A DNA stretch of 64,000 bases from Prescottella subtropica (lineage in GTDB: Bacteria > Actinomycetota > Actinomycetes > Mycobacteriales > Mycobacteriaceae). The position numbers and the translations under genes are program-made. Where the stretch lies: NCBI RefSeq assembly GCF_005434945.1, contig NZ_SKCH01000002.1:1-64000 (forward strand), read 5' to 3'. Positions 10,694 to 20,277 of this stretch are shown here, piece after piece (the first letter of the stretch is position 1; each line of letters opens with the position of its first letter). The notes below the pieces were generated by a model. It searched no databases and was not told where the DNA came from. It was given only the letters and a program-made list of their open reading frames with translations.

Positions 10694-11593
10694 CTAGGCG
10701 TGCAGGTGCTCCCCGGCGGGCACGAGTACCCGGCCGGTGGATTTGCGGCGCGCCACGCCGATCGCGCGGCACACCAGGTAGATGACGAACGAGATGGTGG
10801 TGACGAACGTCGACACCGGGACACCGGGGGCGAGGGACAGTACGATGCCGCCGACGGCGGCGATCTCGGCGAACACGACCGCCAGGATCGTGGCCTTCAG
10901 CGGGTTGGCGGTGACGTGGGCGGCCGCGGCGGCCGGGGTGATGAGCAGTGCCATCACCAGCAGCGCGCCGACGATCTGCACGCCGAGGGCCGCGGTGATG
11001 CCGACGAGGACGGCGAACACGATCGACAGGCCGCGCACCGGGACACCGCGGGCGGCGGCGACGTCGGGGTCGGTGCTGGCGAACAGCAGTGGCCGGTAGA
11101 TCACCGACAGCGTGCCCAGCACCACGACGGCGCACCCGAACAGCAGTGCCAGACCGGAATTTCCGGGGGCGACGATCTGGCCGACCAGCAGGGAGAAACT
11201 GGTGCCGGTGCGGCCGTCGTAGGCCCACAGGAACAGCACCGACAGGCCCAGGCCGAACGCCATGATCACGCCGATCACCGAATCACGTTCGCGCGCTTTG
11301 GCACCCAGCAGGCCGAACAGGACGGCCGCGACGACGGAGCCGACGACCGCGCCGATCCCGACGCCGACGCCGATGAGCAGGGCGGCGGACGCGCCGGTCA
11401 GCGACAGCTCGGACGTGCCGTGTACCGCGAACGACATCTGCCGGCTGACGATCAGCGGGCCGATCACGCCGGCGAGCAGGCCGAGGACTGCGCCCGCGAT
11501 CAGGGCCTGCTGCACGAAGTCGTAGCGCAGCAGGTCGGCGGTGACGGACACGTCGAGCAGATGCGACATGGCGTCCGTGAATTTGTTGCTCAT
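10694..11593 (-). CDS. znuB: Zinc ABC transporter permease ZnuB
   Basis: This is a polytopic membrane permease of the metal-cation ABC family (ABC-3), about 299 residues. It has eight or so hydrophobic segments from about residue 28 on and the typical [19 protein letters not shown] and [14 protein letters not shown] stretches. It would pair with ZnuC and receive metal from ZnuA. Its ATG overlaps the znuC stop by four bases (ATGA). Metal specificity (zinc rather than manganese) is inferred from ZnuA and the Zur-like site. Confidence 0.92.
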   Translation of the reverse strand: MSNKFTDAMSHLLDVSVTADLLRYDFVQQALIAGAVLGLLAGVIGPLIVSRQMSFAVHGTSELSLTGASAALLIGVGVGIGAVVGSVVAAVLFGLLGAKARERDSVIGVIMAFGLGLSVLFLWAYDGRTGTSFSLLVGQIVAPGNSGLALLFGCAVVVLGTLSVIYRPLLFASTDPDVAAARGVPVRGLSIVFAVLVGITAALGVQIVGALLVMALLITPAAAAAHVTANPLKATILAVVFAEIAAVGGIVLSLAPGVPVSTFVTTISFVIYLVCRAIGVARRKSTGRVLVPAGEHLHA

Positions 11594-12444
11594 GCGTGGT
11601 CCTCGTCGGTGTGGTGGACGCCCTCGCCGGGACGTGGCCCGCTGCCGCTGCCGAGCGCGTCGATGGCGTCGCCGGTGCCGACGACGACGAGTCGGCCGCG
11701 CACGTGCAGCACCTCGACGTCGGTGCGGTACAGCCGGGACAGGACCTCGGAGGTCATGACCTCGGCGGGGGTGCCGATCTCGAACGTGCCGTCGACGAGG
11801 TAGAGCACCCGGTCGACGAGGGGGAGGATCGGGTTGATCTCGTGGGTGACGAACAGGACCGCGGTGTCGTGGTCGCGGCGGCGCCGGTCGATCAGGTCGG
11901 ACACGCGGTGCTGGTTGGCGATGTCGAGGCTGAGCAGCGGTTCGTCGCACAGCAGCACCTTCGGATCCCCGACGAGGGCCTGCGCGATCCGCAGCCGCTG
12001 CTGTTCGCCGCCGGACATCGCGCCGATCGGGGCGTCGGCGTAGGCCTGCGCGCCGACCTGTCCGATCGCGGAGTCGACGATCCGGCGACGCCGGGCGCGG
12101 CCGAACAGTCCGGTGCCCCACCGGTGCCCGTCGACGCCGAGGCCGACAAGGTCACGTCCGCGCAGCGGCAGACCCTCGTCGAGCGACTTCTGCTGGGGCA
12201 CGTAGCCGACGTGCGTGTGCCCGGCCTTCGCCGGGGTGCCGGCGATCCGAACGGTCCCGGACGTCGGGGCGAGCTGCCCGAGCAGGACCTTGAGCAGCGA
12301 CGTCTTCCCGGATCCGTTGGGGCCGAGGACGGCGACGAACTCGCCCTGTTCGATCGTCAGGTTCAGGTTCGACCACAGGGTGCGTTCCCCGAACGTCAGG
12401 CTCGCGTCCCGCAGCTCGACGGCGGGCGTGCTCGTGGTGCTCAC
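11590..12444 (-). CDS. znuC: Zinc ABC transporter ATP-binding protein ZnuC
   Basis: This is the cytoplasmic ATPase of the zinc importer, about 284 residues. Walker A is GPNGSGKTS, the signature loop is GAMSGGEQQRLRIAQAL and Walker B is VLLCDEPLLSLD, with the switch His in VTHEI. The Walker B extension reads LLSLD where many homologues have LSNLD or LAGVD. A short acidic/His tail (HHTDEDH) ends the protein and may bind metal. The GTG start overlaps the znuA stop. Confidence 0.94.
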   Translation of the reverse strand: MSTTSTPAVELRDASLTFGERTLWSNLNLTIEQGEFVAVLGPNGSGKTSLLKVLLGQLAPTSGTVRIAGTPAKAGHTHVGYVPQQKSLDEGLPLRGRDLVGLGVDGHRWGTGLFGRARRRRIVDSAIGQVGAQAYADAPIGAMSGGEQQRLRIAQALVGDPKVLLCDEPLLSLDIANQHRVSDLIDRRRRDHDTAVLFVTHEINPILPLVDRVLYLVDGTFEIGTPAEVMTSEVLSRLYRTDVEVLHVRGRLVVVGTGDAIDALGSGSGPRPGEGVHHTDEDHA

Positions 12445-13418
12445 GACGCGCCGTTCAGGGCGTCGGCCAGCGACTGTGCGGCCTGCGTCTGCCACGTCAC
12501 GAAGTCGGTTCCCGCGGGCAGGGTTTCGGTGACCTCGACGACGGGGACACCGGCGGTGTCGGCGGTGCCCCGCATGGCCCGGGTGACCTTGTCCTCGGTC
12601 TGGACGTTGTAGACGAGGACATGAGCCTGCTTGTCCGACAACAGTTGCCGGGTCGCGGCGATCGCGGCGGGCGACGGGTCGGTGCCGTTCTCGACGGCGC
12701 CGGTGAACGCCTCGGGGGTGACGTCCTTCAATTCGGCGGCCTCGATCAGGTAATGGGCGATCGGCTCGGTCTGGGCGATCGGGGTGTCACGGTGACCGGC
12801 CGCGATCGACGTGGTGATCTCGGAGACGGTGCGCAGTTGCGTGCGGAACGTCTCGGCGTTGCGGGTGTAGACGTCGGTGCCCTCGGGGTCGAGCTTTCCC
12901 AACTGCTCGGCGATCGCGGTGGCGACCGCGTCCACGGTGGGCATGTCGTACCAGACGTGTTCGTTGACCGCCCCGTGCGCGTGCCCGGCATGATCGCCGT
13001 CGGATTCGCCGGCGTGGGTGCCGGTGCGCTGCTCGTGCAGCGCGAACGCGTCGACGGTCGGGGTGGTGCCGCCGGCTTTCAGGACGTCCTCGACGAACTG
13101 GTCGTAGCCGCCGCCGTTGAGGACGACGAGCGACGCGTCGGTGATCTTCGCGGCGTCCGCGGGGCTGGCCTCGTACGAGTGTGGGTCGGCGGACGGTTCG
13201 GTGACGATCGAGACGACCTCGAGTCGGTCGCCGGCGACGGCCTGCGCGACGCTGCCCCACACGTTCGTGGAGGCCACGACCCGGATCTGTCCGTCGTCGC
13301 CGGGGGCGGTGCCGCAGGCGGTGAGTCCGGCGCCGGTGAGGGCGGTCCCGATCACTGCGACGGCGATGCGGGTGGCGACGAACCTGCGGGACTTGCCGGC
13401 CTTACCGGGCATGCGCAC
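12441..13418 (-). CDS. znuA: Zinc-binding lipoprotein ZnuA (ABC solute-binding protein)
   Basis: This is the extracytoplasmic metal receptor. An N-terminal signal segment ends in the lipobox GLTAC with Cys near residue 35. The cluster A-I/metal-binding features include ADPHSYEASPADAAKI. A His/Asp-rich flexible loop of about 20 residues (with DGDHAGHAHG) is typical of ZnuA rather than manganese receptors. AGGAGA lies 5-11 bases before the GTG/ATG start pair. The gene leads the znuA-znuC-znuB-pxpA-pxpB-pxpC run. Confidence 0.94.
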   Translation of the reverse strand: MRMPGKAGKSRRFVATRIAVAVIGTALTGAGLTACGTAPGDDGQIRVVASTNVWGSVAQAVAGDRLEVVSIVTEPSADPHSYEASPADAAKITDASLVVLNGGGYDQFVEDVLKAGGTTPTVDAFALHEQRTGTHAGESDGDHAGHAHGAVNEHVWYDMPTVDAVATAIAEQLGKLDPEGTDVYTRNAETFRTQLRTVSEITTSIAAGHRDTPIAQTEPIAHYLIEAAELKDVTPEAFTGAVENGTDPSPAAIAATRQLLSDKQAHVLVYNVQTEDKVTRAMRGTADTAGVPVVEVTETLPAGTDFVTWQTQAAQSLADALNGAS

Positions 13419-13477
13419 AACTTTCTCCTGGTCACGACTGCGAATCCGGTCGATCAGGGACCGCGCCGGATCGTTAT

Positions 13478-13494
13478 TGGTAACGGTTCCCGTT
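13478..13494 (-). promoter_or_regulatory. Candidate Zur box upstream of znuA
   Basis: Read on the minus strand the site is AACGGGAACCGTTACCA, within an AT-richer patch about 60 bases before znuA. It contains the inverted repeat AACGG-N3-CCGTT. By my alignment it matches the remembered mycobacterial Zur consensus (AACGAAAATCATTATCA) at 12 of 17 positions, with only transitions at the others. It also lies about 90 bases from the divergent LacI-type gene. Confidence 0.5.
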
Positions 13495-13581
13495 TACACT
13501 TTAGCGGAACGGTGCAGGTCGAGTCCCGGTAGGTAGGCGTCCGGGTGCGGCGACTCGGTCACGACCCGATACCGTCCCGTT

Positions 13582-14670
13582 ATGCCAAGGTCCCGCCAGC
13601 CACGCCGCCCCGCCACACTGGCGTCGCTCGCCGCCGAACTGAAGGTGTCGCGGACGACCGTCTCCAACGCGTACAACCGTCCCGACCAGCTGTCGGCCGA
13701 GTTGCGGGAACGGGTGCTGCTCGCCGCCAAACGGCGCGGCTATCCGGGCCCGGACCCGGTGGCACGGTCCCTGCGCACCCGCCGTGCGGGCGCGGTCGGA
13801 CTGCTGCTCACCGAGGCGCTGAGCTACTCGTTCCGGGACCCGGGCGCCATGAGCTTCCTCGCCGGCCTCACCGAATCGTGCGAGGCCGCCGGACAGGGAC
13901 TGCTGCTCATCCCCGCCGGACCCGGCCGCGGCGACGTCGACGCCGCCGCCGTCGTCCAGCAGGCCGCGGTCGACGGCTTCGTCGTCTACTCCGTCGCCGA
14001 CGACGACCCCTACCTGGCCGCGGTGCAGGAGCGGCGCCTGCCGACCGTCATCTGCGACCAGCCGCGGGAGATGTCCGGCGCGTCCCTCGTCGGCATCGAC
14101 GACCGCGGCGCGATGCGCACCGTCGCCGATCATCTGCTCGCGCTCGGACATCGTCGGATCGGTGTGCTGTGCATGCGGCTCGGACGGGACGCCGCCGACG
14201 GCGTCGTCGACGGCACCCGGCTGCGCGCCCCCAACTTCCACGTCCAGCGCGAACGCATCGCCGGGGTGCAGGACGCGCTGGCGGACGCGGGCCCGGCGAC
14301 GTCGCTGACCGTCGTCGAACGCTACGAGCACACCGCCGACGCCGGACGGTCCGCAGCCGAGGAGGCGCTGACGGTCGACCCGGGCATCACGGCGCTCGTG
14401 TGCACCACCGACGTCCTCGCCCTGGGTGCCCTCGACTGGGCACACGAGAGCGGCATCGATGTTCCGGGCCGGTTGTCGATCACCGGTTTCGACGGCATCG
14501 ACGAGGCGATGCGGGTCGGCCTGACCACCGTGCGGCAGCCGCAGGAGGACAAGGGTCGCCGCGCCGGCGCACTGCTGCTGTCCGGTTCGGACTCCGGTGT
14601 CCCGACGGCCGTGATGCTCGACACGGAACTGGTGCGCGGGCGCACGTCGGCCGCGCCACCCGAACCGTAG
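13582..14670 (+). CDS. LacI-family transcriptional regulator
   Basis: This is a 362-residue repressor-type protein. The N-terminal LacI helix-turn-helix reads ATLASLAAELKVSRTTVSNAYN (about residues 11-32), with a hinge-helix region (RRGYPGPDPVARSLRT) where many LacI proteins have GY-P-N-AAR. The periplasmic-binding-protein-like effector domain runs from about residue 65 to the end. The ligand is probably a sugar, but nothing fixes which. It is divergent from znuA and convergent with the fused trehalose-phosphatase/GH15 gene 11 bases away, so control of trehalose metabolism is a guess only. Confidence 0.88.
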   Translation: MPRSRQPRRPATLASLAAELKVSRTTVSNAYNRPDQLSAELRERVLLAAKRRGYPGPDPVARSLRTRRAGAVGLLLTEALSYSFRDPGAMSFLAGLTESCEAAGQGLLLIPAGPGRGDVDAAAVVQQAAVDGFVVYSVADDDPYLAAVQERRLPTVICDQPREMSGASLVGIDDRGAMRTVADHLLALGHRRIGVLCMRLGRDAADGVVDGTRLRAPNFHVQRERIAGVQDALADAGPATSLTVVERYEHTADAGRSAAEEALTVDPGITALVCTTDVLALGALDWAHESGIDVPGRLSITGFDGIDEAMRVGLTTVRQPQEDKGRRAGALLLSGSDSGVPTAVMLDTELVRGRTSAAPPEP

Positions 14671-14681
14671 GGCGGGCCGGT

Positions 14682-17243
14682 CTACCGCGTGGTGTCCGCG
14701 CTCAGCAGCTGCGCGCACCGCAGCAGACCCAGGTGGCTGTACGCCTGCGGATGATTGCCCAGCGATCGTTCGGCGACCGGGTCGTATTCCTCGGCGAGCA
14801 GGCCCGTCGGGCCGGCGGCGTCGACGAGCTGCTTGAACAGGGCCTCCGCGTCGGAGCGCTGCCCGATCAGCAGGTACGCCTCCACCAGCCACGCCGCGCA
14901 CAGATGGAAGCCGCCCTCGGTGCCGGGCAGTCCGTCGTCGTGGTGGTACCGGTACACGGTCGAGCCGCTGCGTAGTTCCCGCTCGGTCGCGACGACCGTC
15001 GCGGCGAACCGTTCGTCCGACGGATCGATGAGCCCGGACAGGCCGATGTGCAGCGTCGCCGCATCCAGATCGGTGCCGTCGTAGGCAGCGGTGTACGACT
15101 CGGCGTCCGCGTTCCAGCCCTTCTCGGTGACCTCCTCGGCGATCTCCCGGCGCAGCGCCGCCCACGTGGCGCCGGCGTCCCGGCCGAAGCTCGTGGCCAG
15201 TGTCAGCGCCCGATCGACGGTGAGCCAGCCCATTACCTTCGAGTACACGTGGTGGCGGGGGTTGTCGCGGATCTCCCAGATGCCGTGATCCGGTTCGCTC
15301 CACCGCCGTTCGACGGCCTCGACCATCGCGCACACCAGTTCCCAGTCCCGGTCGGTGAGCGCGCCGGAACCCGTGACACCGTTCTTCGCCCGCGCGTGCG
15401 CGAGCGACGCGATGAGGTCGACGATCGGACCGAACACGTCCAACTGCACCTGTTGGTTGGCGGCGTTCCCGACCCGCACCGGCCGGGAACCCGCGTAGCC
15501 CGGCAGCGAATCGATCACGGCCTCGGCCGGTAGATTGCCCCCGTACAGCGTGTACAGCGGGTGCAGCCGCTCCGGACCGTGCAGCGTGTCGAGCACCCGG
15601 TGCACCCATTCGAGGTAGGCCTCGGCCTCCCCGAGGGAGCCGACGCTCACGAGCGCCGACGCCGTCAGTGCCGCGTCACGCAGCCAGCAGTACCGGTAGT
15701 CCCAGTTGCGGACGCCGCCGATCTCCTCGGGCAGCGACGTCGTGGCCGCCGCGAGGATCGATCCGCTCGGTGCGTGTACGAGTCCGCGCAGTGTCAGAGC
15801 CGACCGCTTCATCAGATTCGTCTTGAGCGGCGGTAGGTCGAGCGTGTCCACCCAGTCCCGCCAGTACGATTCGGCGAACTCTCGACGTTCCGGCTCCGGA
15901 ATCTGCGAAGGTCCCAGATCTTCGGTGCCGCAACGCAGTTCGAGAACGATCGGCCCCTGCGAAGGGTCGACGACCGCGAACGCGGTCTGCCGGGTGCCGT
16001 CGGTGGTGATGTCCCAGTGCACGCCGGGGGAGTGGAGGACCATCGGCTCACTCGTGCCGGAGACCCGGAGTCCGTCGGTGTCCGTCTCCAACTGCATCGT
16101 GGCCAGACCGAACTCCGGCCGGGGCGCGAAGCTGACGACCGCCTTCGCGCGTCCCGTGATGACACGCGTGAAGTCGGTGCGGCTCGGCTGGACGTCGTGC
16201 GGCAGATAGTCGGTGACGGTGAGGCTGGCCCACCGGGTCTGCACGGTCATGGTGCCGTCGAGGTACTGCTGGCTCAGCGGCAGCGCGTCCCGCTGCGGTC
16301 CGACACTGAAGTGCCCGGCCTCGGGCCCGCCCAGCAGGTGCGCGAACACCGCCGGGGAATCCGGCTCCGGATGGCACAGCCACGTCAGGTTCGCGTCCGG
16401 CGTGAGCAGCGCGACCGACCGCGGGTTCGCGAGCATCGTGAGCCGCTCGATCGGCGGTGCGTCCGGCCCGGACAGCCACATCCGGCGTTCCTCGAGCAGG
16501 AACGCGAGCGCGGTCGCGACGTCCTCGGTGGTCTCGACGCGGTACTCGGCGCGGCTGGCGCCGCCGCCGACCTTGACACCCACGTCAGGGCCCTGCAGCC
16601 GGGCGAACGCCTTCTCGTCGGTGACATCGTCGCCGAAGAAGACCGCGGCCGTCGCACCCTCCTGATGGCGAAGGATGTCGAGTGCCTTGCCCTTGTCGGT
16701 CGCGATGACGGCCAGTTCGATGACGGCCTTGCCCTCGGTGACCTGGACGCCGGTCCACAGCGCGGCCTCGGTGCGGACCGCGGCCAGGGCGGAGGCGCCG
16801 TCCTCGTCGGATGCGTTGCGCACGTGCAGGGCGGCGCTCGCGGGTTTGGTCTCGACCGTCACCCCGGCGTACAGGCCGGCGATGCGGAACAGTTCGGCGA
16901 TCACCTCGTGCAGCAGTTTGCGGGCGTTCGCGTCGATGGCATGCACGAATCCGACGTCGAACTCGGAGCCGTGGCTGCCGACCAACTGGACCTCCGCGGG
17001 CAGCCGGGACAGCGTTGCGAGGTCTTTGAGGGCGCGTCCGGAGATGACGGCTGCGGTGGTCGACGCGAGCCCGGCCAGTGCGCGCAGCGCCCGCACCGAC
17101 TCGGCATGCGGATACGCCCGTTCCGGATCGGACACGATGGGTGCCATCGTGCCGTCGTAGTCGGACGCCACCAGCAGGCGCGGTGTCCGGGCCACGGTCG
17201 ACAGGGCCCGGCGGACTTCGATCGGCAGATCCAGAGCGCTCAC
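14682..17243 (-). CDS. Fused trehalose-6-phosphate phosphatase (OtsB) / GH15 trehalase-like protein
   Basis: The 853-residue protein joins two enzymes. Residues 1 to about 250 are an OtsB HAD phosphatase with ASDYDGTMAP (nucleophile Asp28), SGR near 67, the GSHGSE motif and FFGDDVTDEKAF near 202. Residues about 258-850 are a GH15 domain with RNWDYRYCWLRDAA (about 512-525), GIWEIR and LLAEEYDP, the usual acid/base Glu regions. Together it could turn trehalose-6-phosphate into trehalose and then glucose, but whether the second domain is a trehalase or another alpha-glucosidase is not provable here. The ATG at 17243 gives a normal OtsB N-terminus. Confidence 0.9.
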   Translation of the reverse strand: MSALDLPIEVRRALSTVARTPRLLVASDYDGTMAPIVSDPERAYPHAESVRALRALAGLASTTAAVISGRALKDLATLSRLPAEVQLVGSHGSEFDVGFVHAIDANARKLLHEVIAELFRIAGLYAGVTVETKPASAALHVRNASDEDGASALAAVRTEAALWTGVQVTEGKAVIELAVIATDKGKALDILRHQEGATAAVFFGDDVTDEKAFARLQGPDVGVKVGGGASRAEYRVETTEDVATALAFLLEERRMWLSGPDAPPIERLTMLANPRSVALLTPDANLTWLCHPEPDSPAVFAHLLGGPEAGHFSVGPQRDALPLSQQYLDGTMTVQTRWASLTVTDYLPHDVQPSRTDFTRVITGRAKAVVSFAPRPEFGLATMQLETDTDGLRVSGTSEPMVLHSPGVHWDITTDGTRQTAFAVVDPSQGPIVLELRCGTEDLGPSQIPEPERREFAESYWRDWVDTLDLPPLKTNLMKRSALTLRGLVHAPSGSILAAATTSLPEEIGGVRNWDYRYCWLRDAALTASALVSVGSLGEAEAYLEWVHRVLDTLHGPERLHPLYTLYGGNLPAEAVIDSLPGYAGSRPVRVGNAANQQVQLDVFGPIVDLIASLAHARAKNGVTGSGALTDRDWELVCAMVEAVERRWSEPDHGIWEIRDNPRHHVYSKVMGWLTVDRALTLATSFGRDAGATWAALRREIAEEVTEKGWNADAESYTAAYDGTDLDAATLHIGLSGLIDPSDERFAATVVATERELRSGSTVYRYHHDDGLPGTEGGFHLCAAWLVEAYLLIGQRSDAEALFKQLVDAAGPTGLLAEEYDPVAERSLGNHPQAYSHLGLLRCAQLLSADTTR

Positions 17244-17303
17244 AGGTTCAAACCTAGGCGATCGTCGGCGGCGTGGCGCGCCGCAATCACCCGAGCGGGC
17301 GAA

Positions 17304-17951
17304 TTACGCGGACGGCAGGGGACGCTTGGAGCCGTCGCCGAGGAGCAGTTCGACGGTCAGTTCCAGGCGCTTGGCGACGTCGGTGGCCGACGAGCGGCGG
17401 GTGAGCCACGCCACCAGGTTCGACAGCCACACGTCGCTGATGACGCGGGCGATCGCGAGCTGGTCCTCGGTGGGGTCGCTGTCGGTGATGGCGCGCGCGA
17501 ACAGTGTGTCCATGAGCTTGCCGACCTGATCGACCTCGGCGGCGGCGGACGCGTCCGCGAACATGAACGCGCGGGTCATGGCCTCGGTGAGGAGGGGATC
17601 GCGCTGCATGGCCCTGGTGATCTGGCCGAGGATCAGGTTCATCCGCTCGAGCGGGCTGTGGCCGGGGGGGATCTTGCCCTTCGACTCGATCCGCTCGAAC
17701 TCGCGGGCCAGCGCCGAGACCAGCAGGTGCACCTTGGACGGGAAGTAGCGGTACAGCGTGCCCACCGCGACATCGGCGCGTTCGGCGACGGCGCGCATCT
17801 GGACGGCCTCGTAGCCGCCCTTGGAGGCCAGGGTCAGGGTGGCGTCGAGGATCCGCTTGCGGCGCTCCCGCTGGGCGTTGGAACTGAGATCGTCGTCGGT
17901 GAGCGTCGAGACCGGTGTCCCGGCAGAACGGGATCGAGATGAGGTGGTCAT
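17304..17951 (-). CDS. kstR: TetR-family repressor of cholesterol catabolism KstR
   Basis: KstR represses side-chain and ring A/B genes and is released by cholesterol-derived CoA thioesters. The 215-residue protein is closely similar to mycobacterial KstR, with the block QRERRKRILDATLTLASKGG followed by the HTH ending VAVGTLYRYFPSKVHLL. The C-terminal ligand domain includes TRAFMFADASAAAEVDQV and ISDVWLSNLVAWLTRR. AAGGAAA precedes the ATG. Its promoter -10 (TAATAT on the minus strand, 17991-17996) overlaps a KstR operator, indicating autoregulation, and the gene is divergent from fadE34 as in mycobacteria. Confidence 0.96.
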   Translation of the reverse strand: MTTSSRSRSAGTPVSTLTDDDLSSNAQRERRKRILDATLTLASKGGYEAVQMRAVAERADVAVGTLYRYFPSKVHLLVSALAREFERIESKGKIPPGHSPLERMNLILGQITRAMQRDPLLTEAMTRAFMFADASAAAEVDQVGKLMDTLFARAITDSDPTEDQLAIARVISDVWLSNLVAWLTRRSSATDVAKRLELTVELLLGDGSKRPLPSA

Positions 17952-17993
17952 CGACTGTTTCCTTCACGCCTTGACTCTGGACGGCCGCACATA

Positions 17994-18009
17994 TTAGAAC
18001 ACGTTCTAA
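17994..18009. promoter_or_regulatory. KstR operator between kstR and fadE34
   Basis: TTAGAACACGTTCTAA is a perfect 7-2-7 inverted repeat and fits the published KstR motif TNNAACNNGTTNNA. It overlaps a TAATAT -10 for kstR and lies about 36 bases before fadE34, so it can repress both genes. Confidence 0.92.
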
Positions 18010-18044
18010 ATGAAGATGCCATTCACGAGAGGCTGGGAGCCGCT

Positions 18045-20243
18045 GTGACTATCGCCACGACCGACGAACAGAAGGCCGTCCAGGAGTCGATCCGGGCATG
18101 GGCCCGCTCTGCGGCCCCGATTGCCATTTTACGGGAGGGACCAGCAGATTCCTGGCGCCGGTCGTGGTCGGCGATCGCCGACCTGGGCCTGTTCGCGGTG
18201 GGGGTCCCCGAGTCCGTCGGCGGCGTCGGCGGACAGGTCGTGGACCTCGCCGCGATGCTCGAGCAGGCCGCCACCGAACTCGTCGGTGGCCCGGTTCTGC
18301 CGACCGCGCTCGCCGGGCTCGTGATCGGGCGCAGCGGCACCGCCGCCGCCAAGCAGTGGGCCGCCGCGATCGCCGAGGGACAGCTCCCGGTTGCGGTCGT
18401 CCTCGAGGCCCCGGACCTGGCCGCGACCCCGGACGCCGACGGTGGTCTCGTCCTGAGCGGTGACGCCGGCAACGCGCTCGGTGGACAGCCGGGCGTCGCC
18501 GTCCTCGTGCCCGCGTCGACCGCCGACGGCACCGCCTGGTGCCTCGTCGACGCCGACACGCCGGGCCTGACGGTCGAGACCCTCGACATCCTCGACAAGA
18601 GCCGGGCCGCCGCCCGCGTCCGGTGCGCGCAGGTCGCGGTGTCGCCGGACCGCATCGTCACCGGCATCTCGACCGGCCTCGTCCGTGATCTCGCGGCGAC
18701 GCTCGCCGCCGCGGAAGCGGCCGGTGTCGCCGGCTGGACGCTGCACACCGCCGTCGAGTACGCCAAGATCCGTGAGCAGTTCGGCAAGCCGATCGGATCC
18801 TTCCAAGCGATCAAGCACCTGTGCGCGGAGATGCTGTGCCGCGTCGAGCAGGCGCGGGCCGTGGCGTGGGACGCCGCCTCCGCCGCGGAGGACGCCCTGC
18901 CGGACCCGGACCTCGCTGCCGCCGGCGCGGCCGCGTCGGAGCTGCCGATCTCGGCGGCCGTCGCCGGGGCCGTCGCCCTCGACGCCGCCACCGCGAACGC
19001 CAAGGACTGCATCCAGATCCTCGGTGGCATCGGCTTCACGTGGGAGCACGACGCGCACTACTACCTGCGCCGCGCGGTCTCCACCGCACAGTTCCTCGGC
19101 GGCGCCGTTGCGTGGCGGGCCCGCGTCACCGACCTGACCCGGGCCGGGGCCCGACGGCACCTGGCGATCGACCTGTCCGAGATCGATCCGACGGTGGAGG
19201 CCGGACGGTTCGCGGTCCGCACCGAGGTTGCTGCGCTCGCCGCGGTTCCCGAGTCCGAGCGTCGTATCGCACTCGCTGAATCCGGTTATGCCGCACCGCA
19301 TTGGCCGACCCCGTACGGTCGCAGCGCCGGGGCCGCCGAGCAGATCCTCATCGCGGAGGAGATGTCAGCGGTCGGTCTCGAACGCCCGGACCTCGTGATC
19401 GGCTGGTGGGCGGTGCCGACAGTTCTCGAGCACGGCAGCCCCGAGCAGATCGAGCGGTTCGCGCTGCCGTCGCTGCGCGGAGAGATCACGTGGTGCCAGC
19501 TGTTCTCCGAGCCCGGTGCCGGCTCCGATCTGGCGTCGCTGCGGACCAGCGCAGAGAAGGTCGACGGCGGCTGGAAACTCAACGGGCAGAAGGTGTGGAC
19601 GTCCCTCGCGATGGAAGCGGACTGGGCGATCTGCCTGGCCCGCACCGACCGGGACGCGCCCAAGCACAAGGGCATCACGTACTTCGTGCTCGACATGAAA
19701 ACCCCCGGCATCCGGATCTCGCCGCTGCGGGAGATCACCGGCGACGCCCTCTTCAACGAGGTGTTCCTCGACGACGTGTTCGTCCCCGACGAGTGCGTCG
19801 TCGGCCAGGTGAACGGGGGCTGGAAGCTCGCCCGCACCACGCTCGCGAACGAGCGGGTCGCGATGAGCGGCGGCTCGTCGCTCGGCAAGGCCGTCGAGGA
19901 ACTGCTCGAACTGGCCGGTGACCCGGACCCGGTGACCGCGGACCGTCTCGGTGCCCTCATCGCCGAGGCGCTGGTCGGCTCGATCATCGACCTGCGCACC
20001 ACGTTGCGGCAGCTGGACGGGCAGGACCCGGGACCGGCGTCGAGCGTGCGCAAGCTCGTCGGCGTCCGCAACCGCCAGGACGTCGCGGAGTTCGCCGTCG
20101 ACCTCGCCGGTGAGGCCGGCTGGGTGGAGGGCCCGCTCACCCGCGAGTTCCTCAACACCCGCTGCCTGTCCATCGCCGGTGGCACCACCCAGATCCTGCT
20201 CACTGTCGCGGCCGAGCACCTGCTGGGCCTGCCCCGCGGCTGA
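18045..20243 (+). CDS. fadE34: Double-domain acyl-CoA dehydrogenase FadE34 (ChsE3-type)
   Basis: This 732-residue protein consists of two tandem acyl-CoA dehydrogenase units and acts in beta-oxidation of the C5/C8 sterol side chain. The first unit (to about 370) ends with the EQFGKPIGSFQAIKHL and GGIGFTWEHDAHYYLRR segments. The second has LFSEPGAGSDLASLR, NGQKVWTS and a C-terminal GGTTQI. Position beside kstR matches Rv3573c. The GTG start has GGGAG upstream. It leads the fadE34-chsE1-chsE2-chsH2-chsH1-ltp2 run and is preceded by the KstR operator. Confidence 0.94.
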   Translation: MTIATTDEQKAVQESIRAWARSAAPIAILREGPADSWRRSWSAIADLGLFAVGVPESVGGVGGQVVDLAAMLEQAATELVGGPVLPTALAGLVIGRSGTAAAKQWAAAIAEGQLPVAVVLEAPDLAATPDADGGLVLSGDAGNALGGQPGVAVLVPASTADGTAWCLVDADTPGLTVETLDILDKSRAAARVRCAQVAVSPDRIVTGISTGLVRDLAATLAAAEAAGVAGWTLHTAVEYAKIREQFGKPIGSFQAIKHLCAEMLCRVEQARAVAWDAASAAEDALPDPDLAAAGAAASELPISAAVAGAVALDAATANAKDCIQILGGIGFTWEHDAHYYLRRAVSTAQFLGGAVAWRARVTDLTRAGARRHLAIDLSEIDPTVEAGRFAVRTEVAALAAVPESERRIALAESGYAAPHWPTPYGRSAGAAEQILIAEEMSAVGLERPDLVIGWWAVPTVLEHGSPEQIERFALPSLRGEITWCQLFSEPGAGSDLASLRTSAEKVDGGWKLNGQKVWTSLAMEADWAICLARTDRDAPKHKGITYFVLDMKTPGIRISPLREITGDALFNEVFLDDVFVPDECVVGQVNGGWKLARTTLANERVAMSGGSSLGKAVEELLELAGDPDPVTADRLGALIAEALVGSIIDLRTTLRQLDGQDPGPASSVRKLVGVRNRQDVAEFAVDLAGEAGWVEGPLTREFLNTRCLSIAGGTTQILLTVAAEHLLGLPRG

Positions 20244-20277
20244 CCTTCTATGTACTTCTACAGGACGGAAATCTCAG

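Noticed and set aside
13501-15609. A 702-codon minus-strand open frame covering the LacI-type gene
   Set aside because: It runs antisense through the LacI-family CDS and into the GH15 gene in another frame. Its Arg/Gly-rich composition is the usual shadow in high-GC DNA.
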